A DNA stretch of 64,000 bases from an uncultured Ruminiclostridium sp. (GCA_934454635.1 CAKSFR010000003.1:147347-211346), one strand, 5' to 3'. Positions 8,387-18,763 are shown, counted from the first letter of the stretch. Numbers and translations are program-made. Notes: a model not told the origin generated them from the sequence alone.

Positions 8387-11300
8387 ATGACGAACACGAA
8401 GAACAGGTTTTTGGCGGCGCTTGCGGCGGCGATAATCGTGCTTGCAGCGGCATTATTCATCATTCCGTCGGTCAATGCTTCGGCGGCGTGGGACGGAAGC
8501 GTTGCAGCAGCCTTCGCGGTCGGCGATGGCAAGACGGAGGGCACCGCATTTGAGATATCAAACGGCGCAGAGCTTGCGTACCTTGCGCAGGAAGTAAACA
8601 AAGGCACGACCTATGCGGGAGTATATTTCAAGCTGACCGCGAATATCGACCTCGGCGGCAGCGAATGGACGCCGATAGGTTACAGTAAATACGACAACAA
8701 TGCTAATCGCGTGAATGATAGTATAATTTTCGCGGGTACTTTTGACGGACAAGGGCATACTATAAGCAACCTTACGATTAGCGAAAACGGTGCCAGCAAG
8801 CACTTGGGATTGTTCGGTTACAGCAGCGGCACTATCAAGAACCTTTATCTTGAAAATGCCAATATCACTTCATTGAACGGCATTGGCGGGATATGTAATA
8901 ACAACAGCGGCACAATAGAGGCTTGCGGCGTAAACAGCGGCGAGCTGAAAATTTCCGGTTATAACGGCGGTAATTTCGGCGGTATTTGCGAAAGCAATGA
9001 CGGTTATATCGCAAAGTGCTATAATATGGCGGATATAATTGGCGGAAGCGAAAACGGCGGTATTTGCGCGTCAAATAATAGCGGCGCAACCATTGAAAAC
9101 TGCTATAATGGCGGTAAGGTCGCGGCAGCAAGCGGCATTTCCAACGGCGGTATATGCTCCAGCAACTATGGTACGCTCCAGAGCTGTCTGAATTTCGGAA
9201 AGTTAAGCAGCGAGAGCGGAAACGGCGGGCTTTACGGCATTTGCGGCACCGGCGTGGGAACTATGAGCGACTGCTACAACGACAGCAGCGTGAATAATGT
9301 CAACGTCAGCGGATACGGCGGCACTAAAACAAATGTTGAGAACAAGACCACCTTGGAGCTTTGCGGCGCGACACTTCCCGAGGGATTTGACGACACAATT
9401 TGGACTGCGGGTTCTGACACATTCGAATCCGTTGACGGCAGCAGGTTTTTCGGCACAGCTACATACATATATCCGAGCCTTTCGGGCATTGGTACAACTC
9501 ATCTGTCCGAGGGGACACTCGTATACGACTTCGGCTCGATGAACGGGGGCTTTCTGGAATATACGCTTATCGAAGACGAAGAAGCTTTTGTCGCTCTCGG
9601 ACAGAATAGCAAAAGCTGGGATAAAAACTACGTTCTCGCCAAGGATATCGACCTCGCGGGCAGGACGGACGTTATGCCCATAGGCAGCAGCGACACTCCG
9701 TTTACGGGCAAATTCAGCGGCAATGGACATACAATAAAAAACGTAGAGATCAACAAGCCTGAAGAGGATAATATCGGTCTTTTTGGCTACAACTCAGGCA
9801 CTATTATCAGAGTCGGCGTTAAAAACGCAAAGATAGTCGGAAAAGATTATGTCGGCGGCATTTGCGGTTGTAACGAGAGTAATCTCAACGTCTGCTACAG
9901 CATAGGTGATGTTGTTGCGGCGTATGATCACGTCGGCGGTATTTGCGGCAATAATGCCGACTTGGGCGATGTTAGAAACTGCTACAGCGTATGCAAGGTT
10001 TCGGGAAGCAACTATAGCAACTATATCGGAAGTATAGCTGGTGAAAACCGGGGAATTATACAAGATTGCTGTTACAGCAAAGCTGTTAGCGGCGTTGAAG
10101 CTATAGGAGTCGGTAGAAGCTACGCTAATAACATTGTAGATCTGCCTCTTTCTGAGTTGGTTTATATTTTGAATTATCTCCCGAACTCAGGATTTAAGAA
10201 CGGCAGCTACACCGAGAACGTTAACGGAAAGCTTCGCACGACGACCTGCATTTATCCGAGCATTGGCAACGTAGGCGAGCCTTATACCGTCGTAAAAAAT
10301 GAGTATAATTTCGGCATGGACACCGCGGCGGACTGGGACGATTTTGAATACATAGACGATAAAGACGGCTTCTTAGAGCTGGTCGGTGATTCCTCACTGT
10401 GGGGCAAAAACTACGTTCTCAGAGCGAATATCGACCTTGACGGCGCGGAGATAACTCCTATCGGCAATTATGATACGCCTTTCACAGGCAAATTCAGCGG
10501 CAACGGACACGTTGTATCGAATTTCAAGATAAATATGCCTAATGATAACGGTGTAGGTCTGTTTGGAAAAAGCAGCGGTTTGATTATGGATCTCGGCGTT
10601 GAAAACGCTGAAGTGAAAGGAAATGATTGTGTCGGAAGTGTGTGCGGAGCTAATGTACAACCGGGCACGGTTATAAACTGCTACAATACAGGCGCAGTCC
10701 TCGGCTCTCTTCAAGTCGGCGGCGTATGCGGAATTACCGGTACCGCGACCACTGTCAAAAACTGCTACAACACAGGCGCAGTCAGCGGAGAGGAAGAAGT
10801 CGGCGGCGTGTGCGGAAGCAATAGCACGGGTATTGTCGAAAACTGCTACAACACAGGCGCAGTCAGCGGAGAAACTAAAGTCGGCGGTGTGTGCGGATAT
10901 AACGGCGGCGCGCTCAAAAACTGCTACAACACAGGCGCAGTCAGCGGAAATAGCGAGAAGGTCGGCGGCGTGTGCGGATATAACTATGAAACGATCGAGA
11001 ACTGCTACAGCATAGGCGCAGTCAGCGGAGGTCCATATACCGGCAGTGTTTGCGGACACAACAAGGGCACAGTTAAAAACTGCTACTATAATATAGACAT
11101 TGCTACTTGTGCCGCATTGGGAGAATCGGTCGCCAATGCAGCCAACGATAATGAGGATAATAATGTTAAGCGTCTTACTACGGCGGACTTTTGCGGCGGA
11201 ACTCTCCCGACGGGCTTTGGCTCTGTCTGGGCTGAGGGCAGCACCGCTACGGAGGCGTCGCAGACTAACGTAAAATTCCGCAAGGCGACCTACACCTATC

Positions 11301-14300
11301 CGAGCCTTAACGGCGTAGGTACGGCTTATTCTGTCAAAACGCAGGAGTATAACTTCAAGGTAAACAGCGCGGACGCGGACGACTGGCAGGAATGCACGAT
11401 CATCACCACAACGGAGCAGTTCAAGGCTATCGGCGAGAACAGCGAAAGCTTGGGCAAAAACTACGTTCTCAATGCGGATATCGACTTCGGCGGCGCGGAG
11501 ATAGATCCTATCGGTAACTATTATACACATTTCACGGGCAAATTCAGCGGCAACGGACATAAAATAAAGAACGTGAAGATCAACAAGCCCGATGAGGATT
11601 ATATCGGTCTTTTTAGCGTTAACTATGGTCTTATTATCGACCTTTACGTTGAAAACGCAAAGATAGTCGGAAAAGATATTGTCGGCGGCATATGCGCGTG
11701 GAGTTCCGGGTCTCTCAGCAGCGACCTCGCAATGATCAGAAATTGCGTTTTCACCGGAACAGTGCAGGGAAAGAGCAAGGTTGGCGGTATATGCGGCTTG
11801 AACGGTAACAGCGTAATTGAAAATTGTTACAGCATAGCCGATATTACAGGAACAAGCAATGTCGGCGGAATTTGCGGGATGATGACGTATAATCCTCATG
11901 GCGTCAGCATCAAGTGCTGCTATAGCGTAGGTAAGGTTTCGGGCGGCGATTATGACGGTTATATCTACGCTATCGGCAGCATAGTCGGCTTCAGTGATCC
12001 TTCAAATAGCGGAGTCGGTATAGAAAATTGCTATTATGACAAGAACGTCAGCAGTCTTGGTGCTATAGGAACAGACGAATACGATTCATCTGCCGCCGAC
12101 AACGAAGCCAATAATGTCAAGGGTCTGACTACGGCAGAGCTTTGCGGCACAACTCTTCCGAATGGCTTTGGCTCTGTCTGGGCTGCGGGTAAGATCAAAA
12201 CGTCGGAACCCAACGGAAAATTCCGCACGGTAACTTACACCTACCCGAGCCTTAACGGCGTAGGTACGGCTTATTCTGTCAAAACGCAGGAGTATAACTT
12301 CAAGATAAACAGTACAGGCGCGGACGACTGGCAGGAATACACCCTTATTGAAAACGAAGCTCAGTTTATCGCTATCGGAAACGACAGCACAAGCTGGGGC
12401 AAGAACTATGTTCTCGCGAAAGAACTGAACCTCAGCGGCAAGACAATAACGCCCATAGGCAACAACGGCACTTCGTTTACGGGCAAATTCAGCGGCGACG
12501 GATACACAATCAAGAACGTCAAGATGTCGACCGACGAGGACTTATCGGGCGGTTACGGTCTGTTCGGGGTAAATACGGGCTTGATTATGAATCTCGCCGT
12601 TGAGGGCGATATCAGCTATACATTATCTAACGGCCGCAAAAATATCGGTGGTATCTGCGGCAAAAACGACATCGGCGGTAAAATTTTCTACTGTTCTTTT
12701 GAGGGTACGGTTCACAACAAAGGAAACAACTATGTCGGCGGTATCTGCGGCGAAAATAAGGGCTTGATTGAATACTGCTACGCCTTTGCCGATGTAACTT
12801 CGGATAGATATTTCGCAGGCGGTATTTGCGGAAGACATGATGACTACAGCGGCATTGATAGCGATATTTATTATTGTTATTTTGTCGGCAAGGTGAGCAT
12901 AAACGAAGGCAATGATGATAGTGTTGGCGCAATTGTTGCCTCAAGCACTGCAAGCACTAGATATCTTAACTGCTATTATGACAAAGAACGCAGCGATGTT
13001 GCTGACAATGGACTGGGCGTAGGCAAGACCACGAAAGAGCTTTGCGAAGCCGTTAATCTTTTTGGTTCGTATGAAAAAACTTGGACTACGGGAAGCTACG
13101 CGGTAACGACTGACGCGGAAAACAGCAATTTACGCACGGTAGAATATACCTATCCCAATCTCGTTTGCATGAAAAAAGCGGCGAAGTCGGGTACTATGCA
13201 GCAGTACAACTTCAAGACGGACGGCGCGGACGACTGGCAGGAATACACGCTTATTTCCACAGAAGCGCAGTTAAAGGCAATTGGAAATGATGAAGAAAGC
13301 CTTAGCAAAAACTACGTTCTCGGCGCTAATATCAACCTCGGCGGCGCGGAGATAACTCCTATCGGCTATGAATCCGAGCCTTTCACAGGCAAATTCAGCG
13401 GCGACGGACGCGTTGTATCGAATTTCAAGATAAATATGCCCGACAGCGGATTCTGTGTAGGTCTGTTTGGTTGTAACGATGGTCTTATTATGAATGTCGG
13501 CGTTGAAAATGCGAAAGTGACAGGGTACGAAAATGTCGGCGGCGTGTGCGGACTTAACACAGGCACTATTATAAACTGCTACAACACAGGTTCAGTCAGC
13601 GGAGAATATAAGACTGTCGGCGGCGTGTGCGGTTATAACAAAACCAATGGCGCCGGCACAAACAAGGCTATTGTCGCAAACTGCTATAATACAGGCACAG
13701 TCAGCGGAAGCGATTTGCAAGTCGGCGGTGTGTGCGGAGGTAATGACGGTACAGTCACAAACTGCTACAACACAGGAGCAGTCAGCGGAACAACAAGCGT
13801 TGGCAGTGTGTGCGGAGAAAATTACGCCACAATCACAAACTGCTACTATAATAAAGACGTCAGCAGCCTTGGCGCTATAGGAGCAACCGGCGACGACGAA
13901 GCCAATAATGTTAAAGGTCTTACCACTATTGAGATGACCTCGGATAGCGCGCTCACAGCGATGAAGCTTGACGATACGATTTGGGTGAAGAAGCCGAACG
14001 ACAAGAGCAGGGGAATCGCATATTATCCCTCGTTCTCAGAGAAAAACGCAACGAGCGTTGAGTATACGGCGGAGCTTGAATTTGTAAAAATCGGCGACAA
14101 AACGCCTGCTTACGGCGACGACATAACGTTCTCGGCAAAAGCGTTTATAAATTACGAAAACGGCGCGTCCTGCCCTGCTGCGGGCGGCAGCTTCTCAATA
14201 AGGATAGGCGGCGCACCCGTTGTAGAAAGCACAGAGTTTACCGACGGAGAGGCGACCTATACGGCAAAAACCGTTGATGAAACAACGTTCACGCTGGTTT

Positions 14301-16777
14301 ATACAAACGCGGATTATTTCGCGGACGAGGTAACTAAAGACCTCGTTGTGGATATTGCGAAAAAGGAGCTTACTGCGGCAGACTTTGATTTCACTCCCGC
14401 CGCCGATCTTGTATTCAATAACAAGGAAAAGACAGCGAAAGTTACGGCAAAGTCCGGCATGGAGGGCGTAGGCGATGTCACCGTTGAGTATTACAGCGGC
14501 GACGAGAAATTAGAATCCGCACCGATAAACGCGGGCGATTACACTGTAAAAATATCGGTTGACGAGGGCAAATTCTACAAGGCTGCCGAGCTTGAGGATC
14601 CCGCATGGGTGTTCGCCATTGCAAAGGCAGACGCTCCCGCCGTTCCCGATATCAGGCTTTCCTATAACTGGCAGACGGACGAGGACATTACGGTATTTGT
14701 CCCCGGACTTCCCGAAAACATGGGACAGATAGACAGAGAGGGAATGTCGCTGCCTGTGGAATGCTCTGAATATATAATTAATGGAACGAATCGTGTCTTT
14801 TTGTCTGACTTGGATAACATTTATTCCGACCGAGAGTTTACTTTCCACTTAGGACCGTTCATAGAGGAGTTTAAGGACCAAGACAACTGGATAAAGGCGA
14901 CTCTGTCCACGCAGAACTACAACGATATCGTATTCACGATTCGCGTTGAGCTTAACGACAAGGCAAACAGGGAAGCGCCGAGTCTTGACGATTTTGACAT
15001 TGTGTTCACCGAAAACGGAAATGATATCACCGCGACGATAGCTACAGCGCTTGAGGGCGTGGAATACAGCTTTGACGGCGTTTACTGGAGCAGCGTAAAC
15101 ACGCTTACCATAGGTCACGACAAGCTTGTAACAGGCTATATCTGTTATGCTCAGACCGACGACGCAAATGCGAGCGCGCCTGTTTCAAAGCAGGCAAACT
15201 CAGGTCACGGCACGATGCTTGTTCATCACGACCGCGTTGAACCGACCTGTGTGAATGCGGGAAATATTGAGTACTGGAGCTGTGAGCTGTGCGGAAAGTT
15301 CTTCGCGGACGAAAACGCGATGAACGAACTGGCAAGCGAGCAAATCGTGCTTTCCGCTTCTGAAAAATATCATTCGCTCGCTCATCATGACCGCGTTGAG
15401 CCGACCTGCCTTAATGCAGGAAATATCGAATACTGGAGCTGTGCGTTGTGCGGAAAGTTCTTCGCGGACGAAAACGCGGTGAACGAACTGACAAGTGAGC
15501 AAATCGTGCTTGCAGCTTCGGGAAAATATCATTCGCTCGTACACTACGCGCGGGTTGAACCGACCTGCACGCTCACCGGTACGGTTGAGCACTGGCGCTG
15601 CGCTTTATGCAATAAATTCTTCGCGGACGCAAACGCTCTGAATGAGATTACGGATATCGTGATTGCCACTTCCGGCAAGCACCTTTCGTTCACGCATCAC
15701 GAGCGCGTTGAACCTACCTGCGTAAAGGAGGGCAGCATTGAATACTGGAGCTGCGGCTTCTGCGGCAAGCTCTTCGCCGACGCGAACGCTCTGAACGAGA
15801 TCACAAGCGCGGATATCGTGATAGCCGCTTCGGGCAAGCACGGCGCGACCGAGATCAGAAACAAGGTTGCCCCGACAAAGGATACCGCGGGCTACACGGG
15901 CGATACCGTGTGCGTTGTCTGCGGCGAAACGCTCGTTCGCGGCACGGTTATCCCGCCTTACGGCGGCTATAACCCCGGCGCGGCGGCTACGACCACGACT
16001 GCGGCGACCACCACGACTACGGCGACCGAGCCTGACGAAATTGAACCCGAAGACGACGCGGAGGATCTCGGCGACGACACGCTTTCCGAGCCTGAGAACG
16101 AGCCTTTCATCAAGGGCGACAACGGAAAAATCGGCTGGGACGTAATTCTTGACAAGATCAGCGGCGCGCGCGAGGGCGACACGATAGACATTGATATGAA
16201 CGGCACCACCGAGCTTCCGAAAGACATTCTGAAAGAAATAAAGGGCAAGGATATCACGCTCGTTCTCGACATGGGCGGCGGCTTCGCGTGGGAGATAAAC
16301 GGAAACGGCGTAACCGCTCCGCGCGATATCGACATGGGAGTGAGCAAGGGCGCGAATATCCCCGTAAAGGTTATAAACGCGGTGACGGGCGAGTTCGGAT
16401 ACATCTCCATAACGCTTGAACACGACGGCGAATTTGGCTTCAAGGCAGAGCTGAGAGTGGATCTGGGCAAGCGCAACAAGGGACTGTTCGCGAACCTCTA
16501 CTATTACCTCGGCGAGGACAAATCCGAGCTTATGGGCTGCGGAAAAATCGACAAAAACGGCAAAACGAAGCTGGAATTTACGCACGCTTCGGAGTATGTT
16601 ATAGTGATTGACGACTACGACCACACGGCGAAGCCTGCCGACGGGACGGACGGCGAAGTTATCACCGTTCCGACCGACGACGAGGACGGAAACCCGCCCA
16701 CGGGCGTAACGCTCAGCCTTGCGGCGGTGCTTATCGCCGGCGCTGCGGCAGCAGCTTTCAGAAAAAAGAGAGTGTGA
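8387..16777 (+). CDS. Giant GLUG-repeat cell-surface protein with NPPTG anchor
   Basis: The protein has 2796 residues. I chose the ATG at 8387 because AGGAGG lies 5 bases before it. Residues 1-30 are a signal peptide ending near NASA. About residues 35-1880 are GLUG-type repeats (GGICGxNxGxIxNCYxxGxVSG) arranged in some six long modules, each ending with a linker like YTYPSLNGVGTAYSV and restarting with KNYVLxxxIDLxGxxITPIG. Such repeats form beta-solenoids in surface proteins and adhesins. Residues ~1885-2280 look Ig/MBG-like. About 2280-2530 hold four repeats of HHDRVEPTCxxxGxIEYWSC with CxxC pairs plus a fifth diverged one. A Thr-rich/acidic linker follows, then an unrecognised domain (~2575-2750). 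NPPTG, a hydrophobic stretch and RKKRV end the protein, like a sortase signal. Adhesion or carbohydrate binding is inferred, not shown. Confidence 0.9.
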   Translation: MTNTKNRFLAALAAAIIVLAAALFIIPSVNASAAWDGSVAAAFAVGDGKTEGTAFEISNGAELAYLAQEVNKGTTYAGVYFKLTANIDLGGSEWTPIGYSKYDNNANRVNDSIIFAGTFDGQGHTISNLTISENGASKHLGLFGYSSGTIKNLYLENANITSLNGIGGICNNNSGTIEACGVNSGELKISGYNGGNFGGICESNDGYIAKCYNMADIIGGSENGGICASNNSGATIENCYNGGKVAAASGISNGGICSSNYGTLQSCLNFGKLSSESGNGGLYGICGTGVGTMSDCYNDSSVNNVNVSGYGGTKTNVENKTTLELCGATLPEGFDDTIWTAGSDTFESVDGSRFFGTATYIYPSLSGIGTTHLSEGTLVYDFGSMNGGFLEYTLIEDEEAFVALGQNSKSWDKNYVLAKDIDLAGRTDVMPIGSSDTPFTGKFSGNGHTIKNVEINKPEEDNIGLFGYNSGTIIRVGVKNAKIVGKDYVGGICGCNESNLNVCYSIGDVVAAYDHVGGICGNNADLGDVRNCYSVCKVSGSNYSNYIGSIAGENRGIIQDCCYSKAVSGVEAIGVGRSYANNIVDLPLSELVYILNYLPNSGFKNGSYTENVNGKLRTTTCIYPSIGNVGEPYTVVKNEYNFGMDTAADWDDFEYIDDKDGFLELVGDSSLWGKNYVLRANIDLDGAEITPIGNYDTPFTGKFSGNGHVVSNFKINMPNDNGVGLFGKSSGLIMDLGVENAEVKGNDCVGSVCGANVQPGTVINCYNTGAVLGSLQVGGVCGITGTATTVKNCYNTGAVSGEEEVGGVCGSNSTGIVENCYNTGAVSGETKVGGVCGYNGGALKNCYNTGAVSGNSEKVGGVCGYNYETIENCYSIGAVSGGPYTGSVCGHNKGTVKNCYYNIDIATCAALGESVANAANDNEDNNVKRLTTADFCGGTLPTGFGSVWAEGSTATEASQTNVKFRKATYTYPSLNGVGTAYSVKTQEYNFKVNSADADDWQECTIITTTEQFKAIGENSESLGKNYVLNADIDFGGAEIDPIGNYYTHFTGKFSGNGHKIKNVKINKPDEDYIGLFSVNYGLIIDLYVENAKIVGKDIVGGICAWSSGSLSSDLAMIRNCVFTGTVQGKSKVGGICGLNGNSVIENCYSIADITGTSNVGGICGMMTYNPHGVSIKCCYSVGKVSGGDYDGYIYAIGSIVGFSDPSNSGVGIENCYYDKNVSSLGAIGTDEYDSSAADNEANNVKGLTTAELCGTTLPNGFGSVWAAGKIKTSEPNGKFRTVTYTYPSLNGVGTAYSVKTQEYNFKINSTGADDWQEYTLIENEAQFIAIGNDSTSWGKNYVLAKELNLSGKTITPIGNNGTSFTGKFSGDGYTIKNVKMSTDEDLSGGYGLFGVNTGLIMNLAVEGDISYTLSNGRKNIGGICGKNDIGGKIFYCSFEGTVHNKGNNYVGGICGENKGLIEYCYAFADVTSDRYFAGGICGRHDDYSGIDSDIYYCYFVGKVSINEGNDDSVGAIVASSTASTRYLNCYYDKERSDVADNGLGVGKTTKELCEAVNLFGSYEKTWTTGSYAVTTDAENSNLRTVEYTYPNLVCMKKAAKSGTMQQYNFKTDGADDWQEYTLISTEAQLKAIGNDEESLSKNYVLGANINLGGAEITPIGYESEPFTGKFSGDGRVVSNFKINMPDSGFCVGLFGCNDGLIMNVGVENAKVTGYENVGGVCGLNTGTIINCYNTGSVSGEYKTVGGVCGYNKTNGAGTNKAIVANCYNTGTVSGSDLQVGGVCGGNDGTVTNCYNTGAVSGTTSVGSVCGENYATITNCYYNKDVSSLGAIGATGDDEANNVKGLTTIEMTSDSALTAMKLDDTIWVKKPNDKSRGIAYYPSFSEKNATSVEYTAELEFVKIGDKTPAYGDDITFSAKAFINYENGASCPAAGGSFSIRIGGAPVVESTEFTDGEATYTAKTVDETTFTLVYTNADYFADEVTKDLVVDIAKKELTAADFDFTPAADLVFNNKEKTAKVTAKSGMEGVGDVTVEYYSGDEKLESAPINAGDYTVKISVDEGKFYKAAELEDPAWVFAIAKADAPAVPDIRLSYNWQTDEDITVFVPGLPENMGQIDREGMSLPVECSEYIINGTNRVFLSDLDNIYSDREFTFHLGPFIEEFKDQDNWIKATLSTQNYNDIVFTIRVELNDKANREAPSLDDFDIVFTENGNDITATIATALEGVEYSFDGVYWSSVNTLTIGHDKLVTGYICYAQTDDANASAPVSKQANSGHGTMLVHHDRVEPTCVNAGNIEYWSCELCGKFFADENAMNELASEQIVLSASEKYHSLAHHDRVEPTCLNAGNIEYWSCALCGKFFADENAVNELTSEQIVLAASGKYHSLVHYARVEPTCTLTGTVEHWRCALCNKFFADANALNEITDIVIATSGKHLSFTHHERVEPTCVKEGSIEYWSCGFCGKLFADANALNEITSADIVIAASGKHGATEIRNKVAPTKDTAGYTGDTVCVVCGETLVRGTVIPPYGGYNPGAAATTTTAATTTTTATEPDEIEPEDDAEDLGDDTLSEPENEPFIKGDNGKIGWDVILDKISGAREGDTIDIDMNGTTELPKDILKEIKGKDITLVLDMGGGFAWEINGNGVTAPRDIDMGVSKGANIPVKVINAVTGEFGYISITLEHDGEFGFKAELRVDLGKRNKGLFANLYYYLGEDKSELMGCGKIDKNGKTKLEFTHASEYVIVIDDYDHTAKPADGTDGEVITVPTDDEDGNPPTGVTLSLAAVLIAGAAAAAFRKKRV
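10650..11090 (+). repeat. Tandem near-identical repeats inside the GLUG gene (first block)
   Basis: The string AACTGCTACAACACAGGCGC followed by AGTCAGCGGA recurs about every 75-80 bases (near 10739, 10841, 10918 and variants), each encoding NCYNTGAVSG. This high DNA identity suggests recent expansion and a potential for length change by slippage or recombination. Confidence 0.85.
13560..13870 (+). repeat. Tandem near-identical repeats inside the GLUG gene (second block)
   Basis: The same NCYNTGxVSG unit recurs four times (near 13574, 13679 and 13761, and a shorter final unit), almost identical at the DNA level to the block near 10.7-11.1 kb. The two blocks could recombine and delete about 2.8 kb in frame. 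Confidence 0.8.
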
Positions 16778-16810
16778 AGAGGGAAAGCAGGAAATCCTGA
16801 ACAATAAATG

Positions 16811-16876
16811 AAAAGCCCCCGATTGTCTGACAAATAGGGTACACCCGAAAATGTCTGACAAAAGGGGGCTTTTTAT
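16811..16876. terminator. Bidirectional terminator between the surface protein and the symporter
   Basis: AAAAGCCCCC (16811-16820) pairs with GGGGGCTTTTT (16864-16874), so U-rich tails form on both strands for the two converging genes. The long loop contains two direct copies of TGTCTGACAAA (about 16825 and 16852), which is more than a simple terminator needs. Confidence 0.7.
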
Positions 16877-16912
16877 GTATTACGCTATCTCACAAAATTC
16901 CGTATAGCAGCG

Positions 16913-18487
16913 TCACTTTGAGCTGCGGAATGTTGTCAGATCAAGCTTTTTGAGCTTGTCCGCAGTTCTGATAAGTACGAACTGACCCGACATTATGTTG
17001 ACTCCCGTTGCGAGATATTCCATTATCATTTCGATAGGAACCGCCACCGCGAGCCCTTCTGCGGGGATTCCGAGCAGGGTTAATATAACCGAATAGACCG
17101 CTATGCCGCCGCCGGGTATCGGGGGCGCCGCAATCGATACCAGAACGATACCGATAACGGCGGTTATCAGCCATGTGACCGTTATTTCAACCTGATAAAA
17201 AACAGCCAGATAGGCAACAACGCTTGACATTATCGCCGCTACGCCGGGCATACACACGACCTGCCCGAACGGAATGCCGAAATCCGCAAGCGAACGTTCT
17301 ATTCCGAATTTATTGCAGCACGTTTCATGGTTAGTCAAATACACGGCGGAAGACGAGCCTGTCGATACGGACAAAATAAAAGACGGAAGCATTTTTTTGA
17401 CGATGTTCGCAAACGATGTCCTGTATTTTATTGAAAGAAAAATTATCATCAGCAGCATGAGCAGCAGGCAAGCCGCAATCACCAGCAGAACGGTGTTCAG
17501 TGAGTTGAAAACAATGTCGGATTCGCCCGAAACGTAAATATGCAGCACCGTAACGCATACCAAAAACGGCATAAGACCGTTCACCCATATCATTAGCTGT
17601 TGGAAAATATCCTGAAGCTCAAAAACCATATCGCCGACCACTTTTATTTTCGTGCTCAGAGCGAGAATGACCGCGCCGAATATCATGGCGAGAAAAATTA
17701 TCTGAAGCGAATTGCCCGTGATGAACGGAGAAAAGAAATTGTCGGGGATTATGTCAAGTATCATTTGAATTATCGCAGAGCCGTCGTTAACGCTGTTTTC
17801 GGCGGAAACGATCTGCATATTGAATACCGCGGAAGCCGCCGCAAGAACAGCCGCAACGGTTAGCGACGAGATGACCAGAGTGTCCCTGATTATGCGAAGT
17901 CCCGCAGATTTCAGAGTGGATATATCCCCTATCGCAAGTATCCCGGAAAGCACCGATAAAAATATTATCGGACCCGAGATTGCGGTAATAAAGCCGATCA
18001 TTGTTTCAAACAGCGGGGAAGCCGACGAAGCAAGAAAAGTCTTTACAGACAGCGCGGGGAAAAGCTCGGAAAACAGTATTACCAGCAGGCTGACCGCAAG
18101 CGCGGCAACAATCCCCAGCCATGCCGCTTTTTTCTTTTTTGTGACGGGGACGGAAACGATATTATATCCGTTTTTGAAGTGATAGTCGGGAATAAGGTCG
18201 TACATTGTGAGCAGCGCGCTCATTTCTCCGCTGTCCATTCGCGGATCGAACGGTTCTCCGCGAAAACGGAGCTGTATAGACGATTTGCCGAAGCGCTTCT
18301 TGAGAGCGATCTCCGCTTCACAGTTTTCGCCCGCCTTGCCGCGGATACTCAGCATTATTTCTTCCGCTGTAAGGCATATCCGTTTGGCTTCTTTCGGCTG
18401 ACACTTGTTTTTGTTTATCAGCTCCGCTTCAAGTTCCTCGGATATTCGGTCAATGTCTGCCCCGCTAAGGGCGGTTTTCTGATTCAA
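16913..18487 (-). CDS. Dicarboxylate/amino acid:cation symporter with an extra N-terminal domain
   Basis: This protein has 524 residues. About residues 120-515 are a DAACS (glutamate/dicarboxylate symporter) transporter with many membrane helices. It carries the serine-rich hairpin SVSTGSSSAVYL and the late AAPPIPGGG and EMIMEYLATGVNIMSGQ segments, equivalent to the substrate and cation sites. Family members import glutamate, aspartate, serine or C4-acids with Na+ or H+. The first ~115 residues are not part of that fold: they are soluble, charged, and contain FGKSSIQLRFRGEPFDP, which resembles the end of a GHKL (HATPase) domain but lacks the full nucleotide-binding motifs. Substrate cannot be told from sequence. 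GGAGGAACAG lies just before the start. Confidence 0.85.
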   Translation of the reverse strand: MNQKTALSGADIDRISEELEAELINKNKCQPKEAKRICLTAEEIMLSIRGKAGENCEAEIALKKRFGKSSIQLRFRGEPFDPRMDSGEMSALLTMYDLIPDYHFKNGYNIVSVPVTKKKKAAWLGIVAALAVSLLVILFSELFPALSVKTFLASSASPLFETMIGFITAISGPIIFLSVLSGILAIGDISTLKSAGLRIIRDTLVISSLTVAAVLAAASAVFNMQIVSAENSVNDGSAIIQMILDIIPDNFFSPFITGNSLQIIFLAMIFGAVILALSTKIKVVGDMVFELQDIFQQLMIWVNGLMPFLVCVTVLHIYVSGESDIVFNSLNTVLLVIAACLLLMLLMIIFLSIKYRTSFANIVKKMLPSFILSVSTGSSSAVYLTNHETCCNKFGIERSLADFGIPFGQVVCMPGVAAIMSSVVAYLAVFYQVEITVTWLITAVIGIVLVSIAAPPIPGGGIAVYSVILTLLGIPAEGLAVAVPIEMIMEYLATGVNIMSGQFVLIRTADKLKKLDLTTFRSSK

Positions 18488-18720
18488 AATCTGTTCCTCC
18501 TTTTATTTGTTGACATTTATTGACATTATACATCATCGGCGGCAAATAGTCAAGGAAAAAACGATTGAAACAGCGGGCGCTGTATGGATAATCAATTTTC
18601 GGCGGAGATTTGTCCGAAAACAGTTGAATAACGCAAGGGGTGAGAAAATCAAAAACTGCGGCAATAGCGCCAAATTAATCGAAGCTTCGTTTTTTGCGCA
18701 TTGTCCGATATTCGGGCAAT

Positions 18721-18753
18721 AAAAAAAAGACCCCGCGCGCCGCAGAGCCTTTT
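18721..18753 (-). terminator. Terminator of the zinc-ribbon membrane protein gene
   Basis: Read on the minus strand, GGCTCTGC and GCGGGGTC pair (with G-U pairs) and are followed by eight T's. The region from 18488 to 18720 holds no other feature that I can see apart from the upstream region of the symporter gene. Confidence 0.6.
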
Positions 18754-18763
18754 GTTTATGCCG

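Noticed and set aside
10394..11899. A 501-codon open frame on the minus strand inside the giant surface-protein gene
   Set aside because: It mirrors the repeated plus-strand codons; the product is a repetitive Ala/Asp shadow with no ribosome site, while the plus strand has a clear signal peptide and known repeats.
15605..16861. A 418-codon open frame on the minus strand over the end of the same gene
   Set aside because: It is an Arg/Val-rich shadow of the GC-rich plus-strand codons and runs across the terminator.
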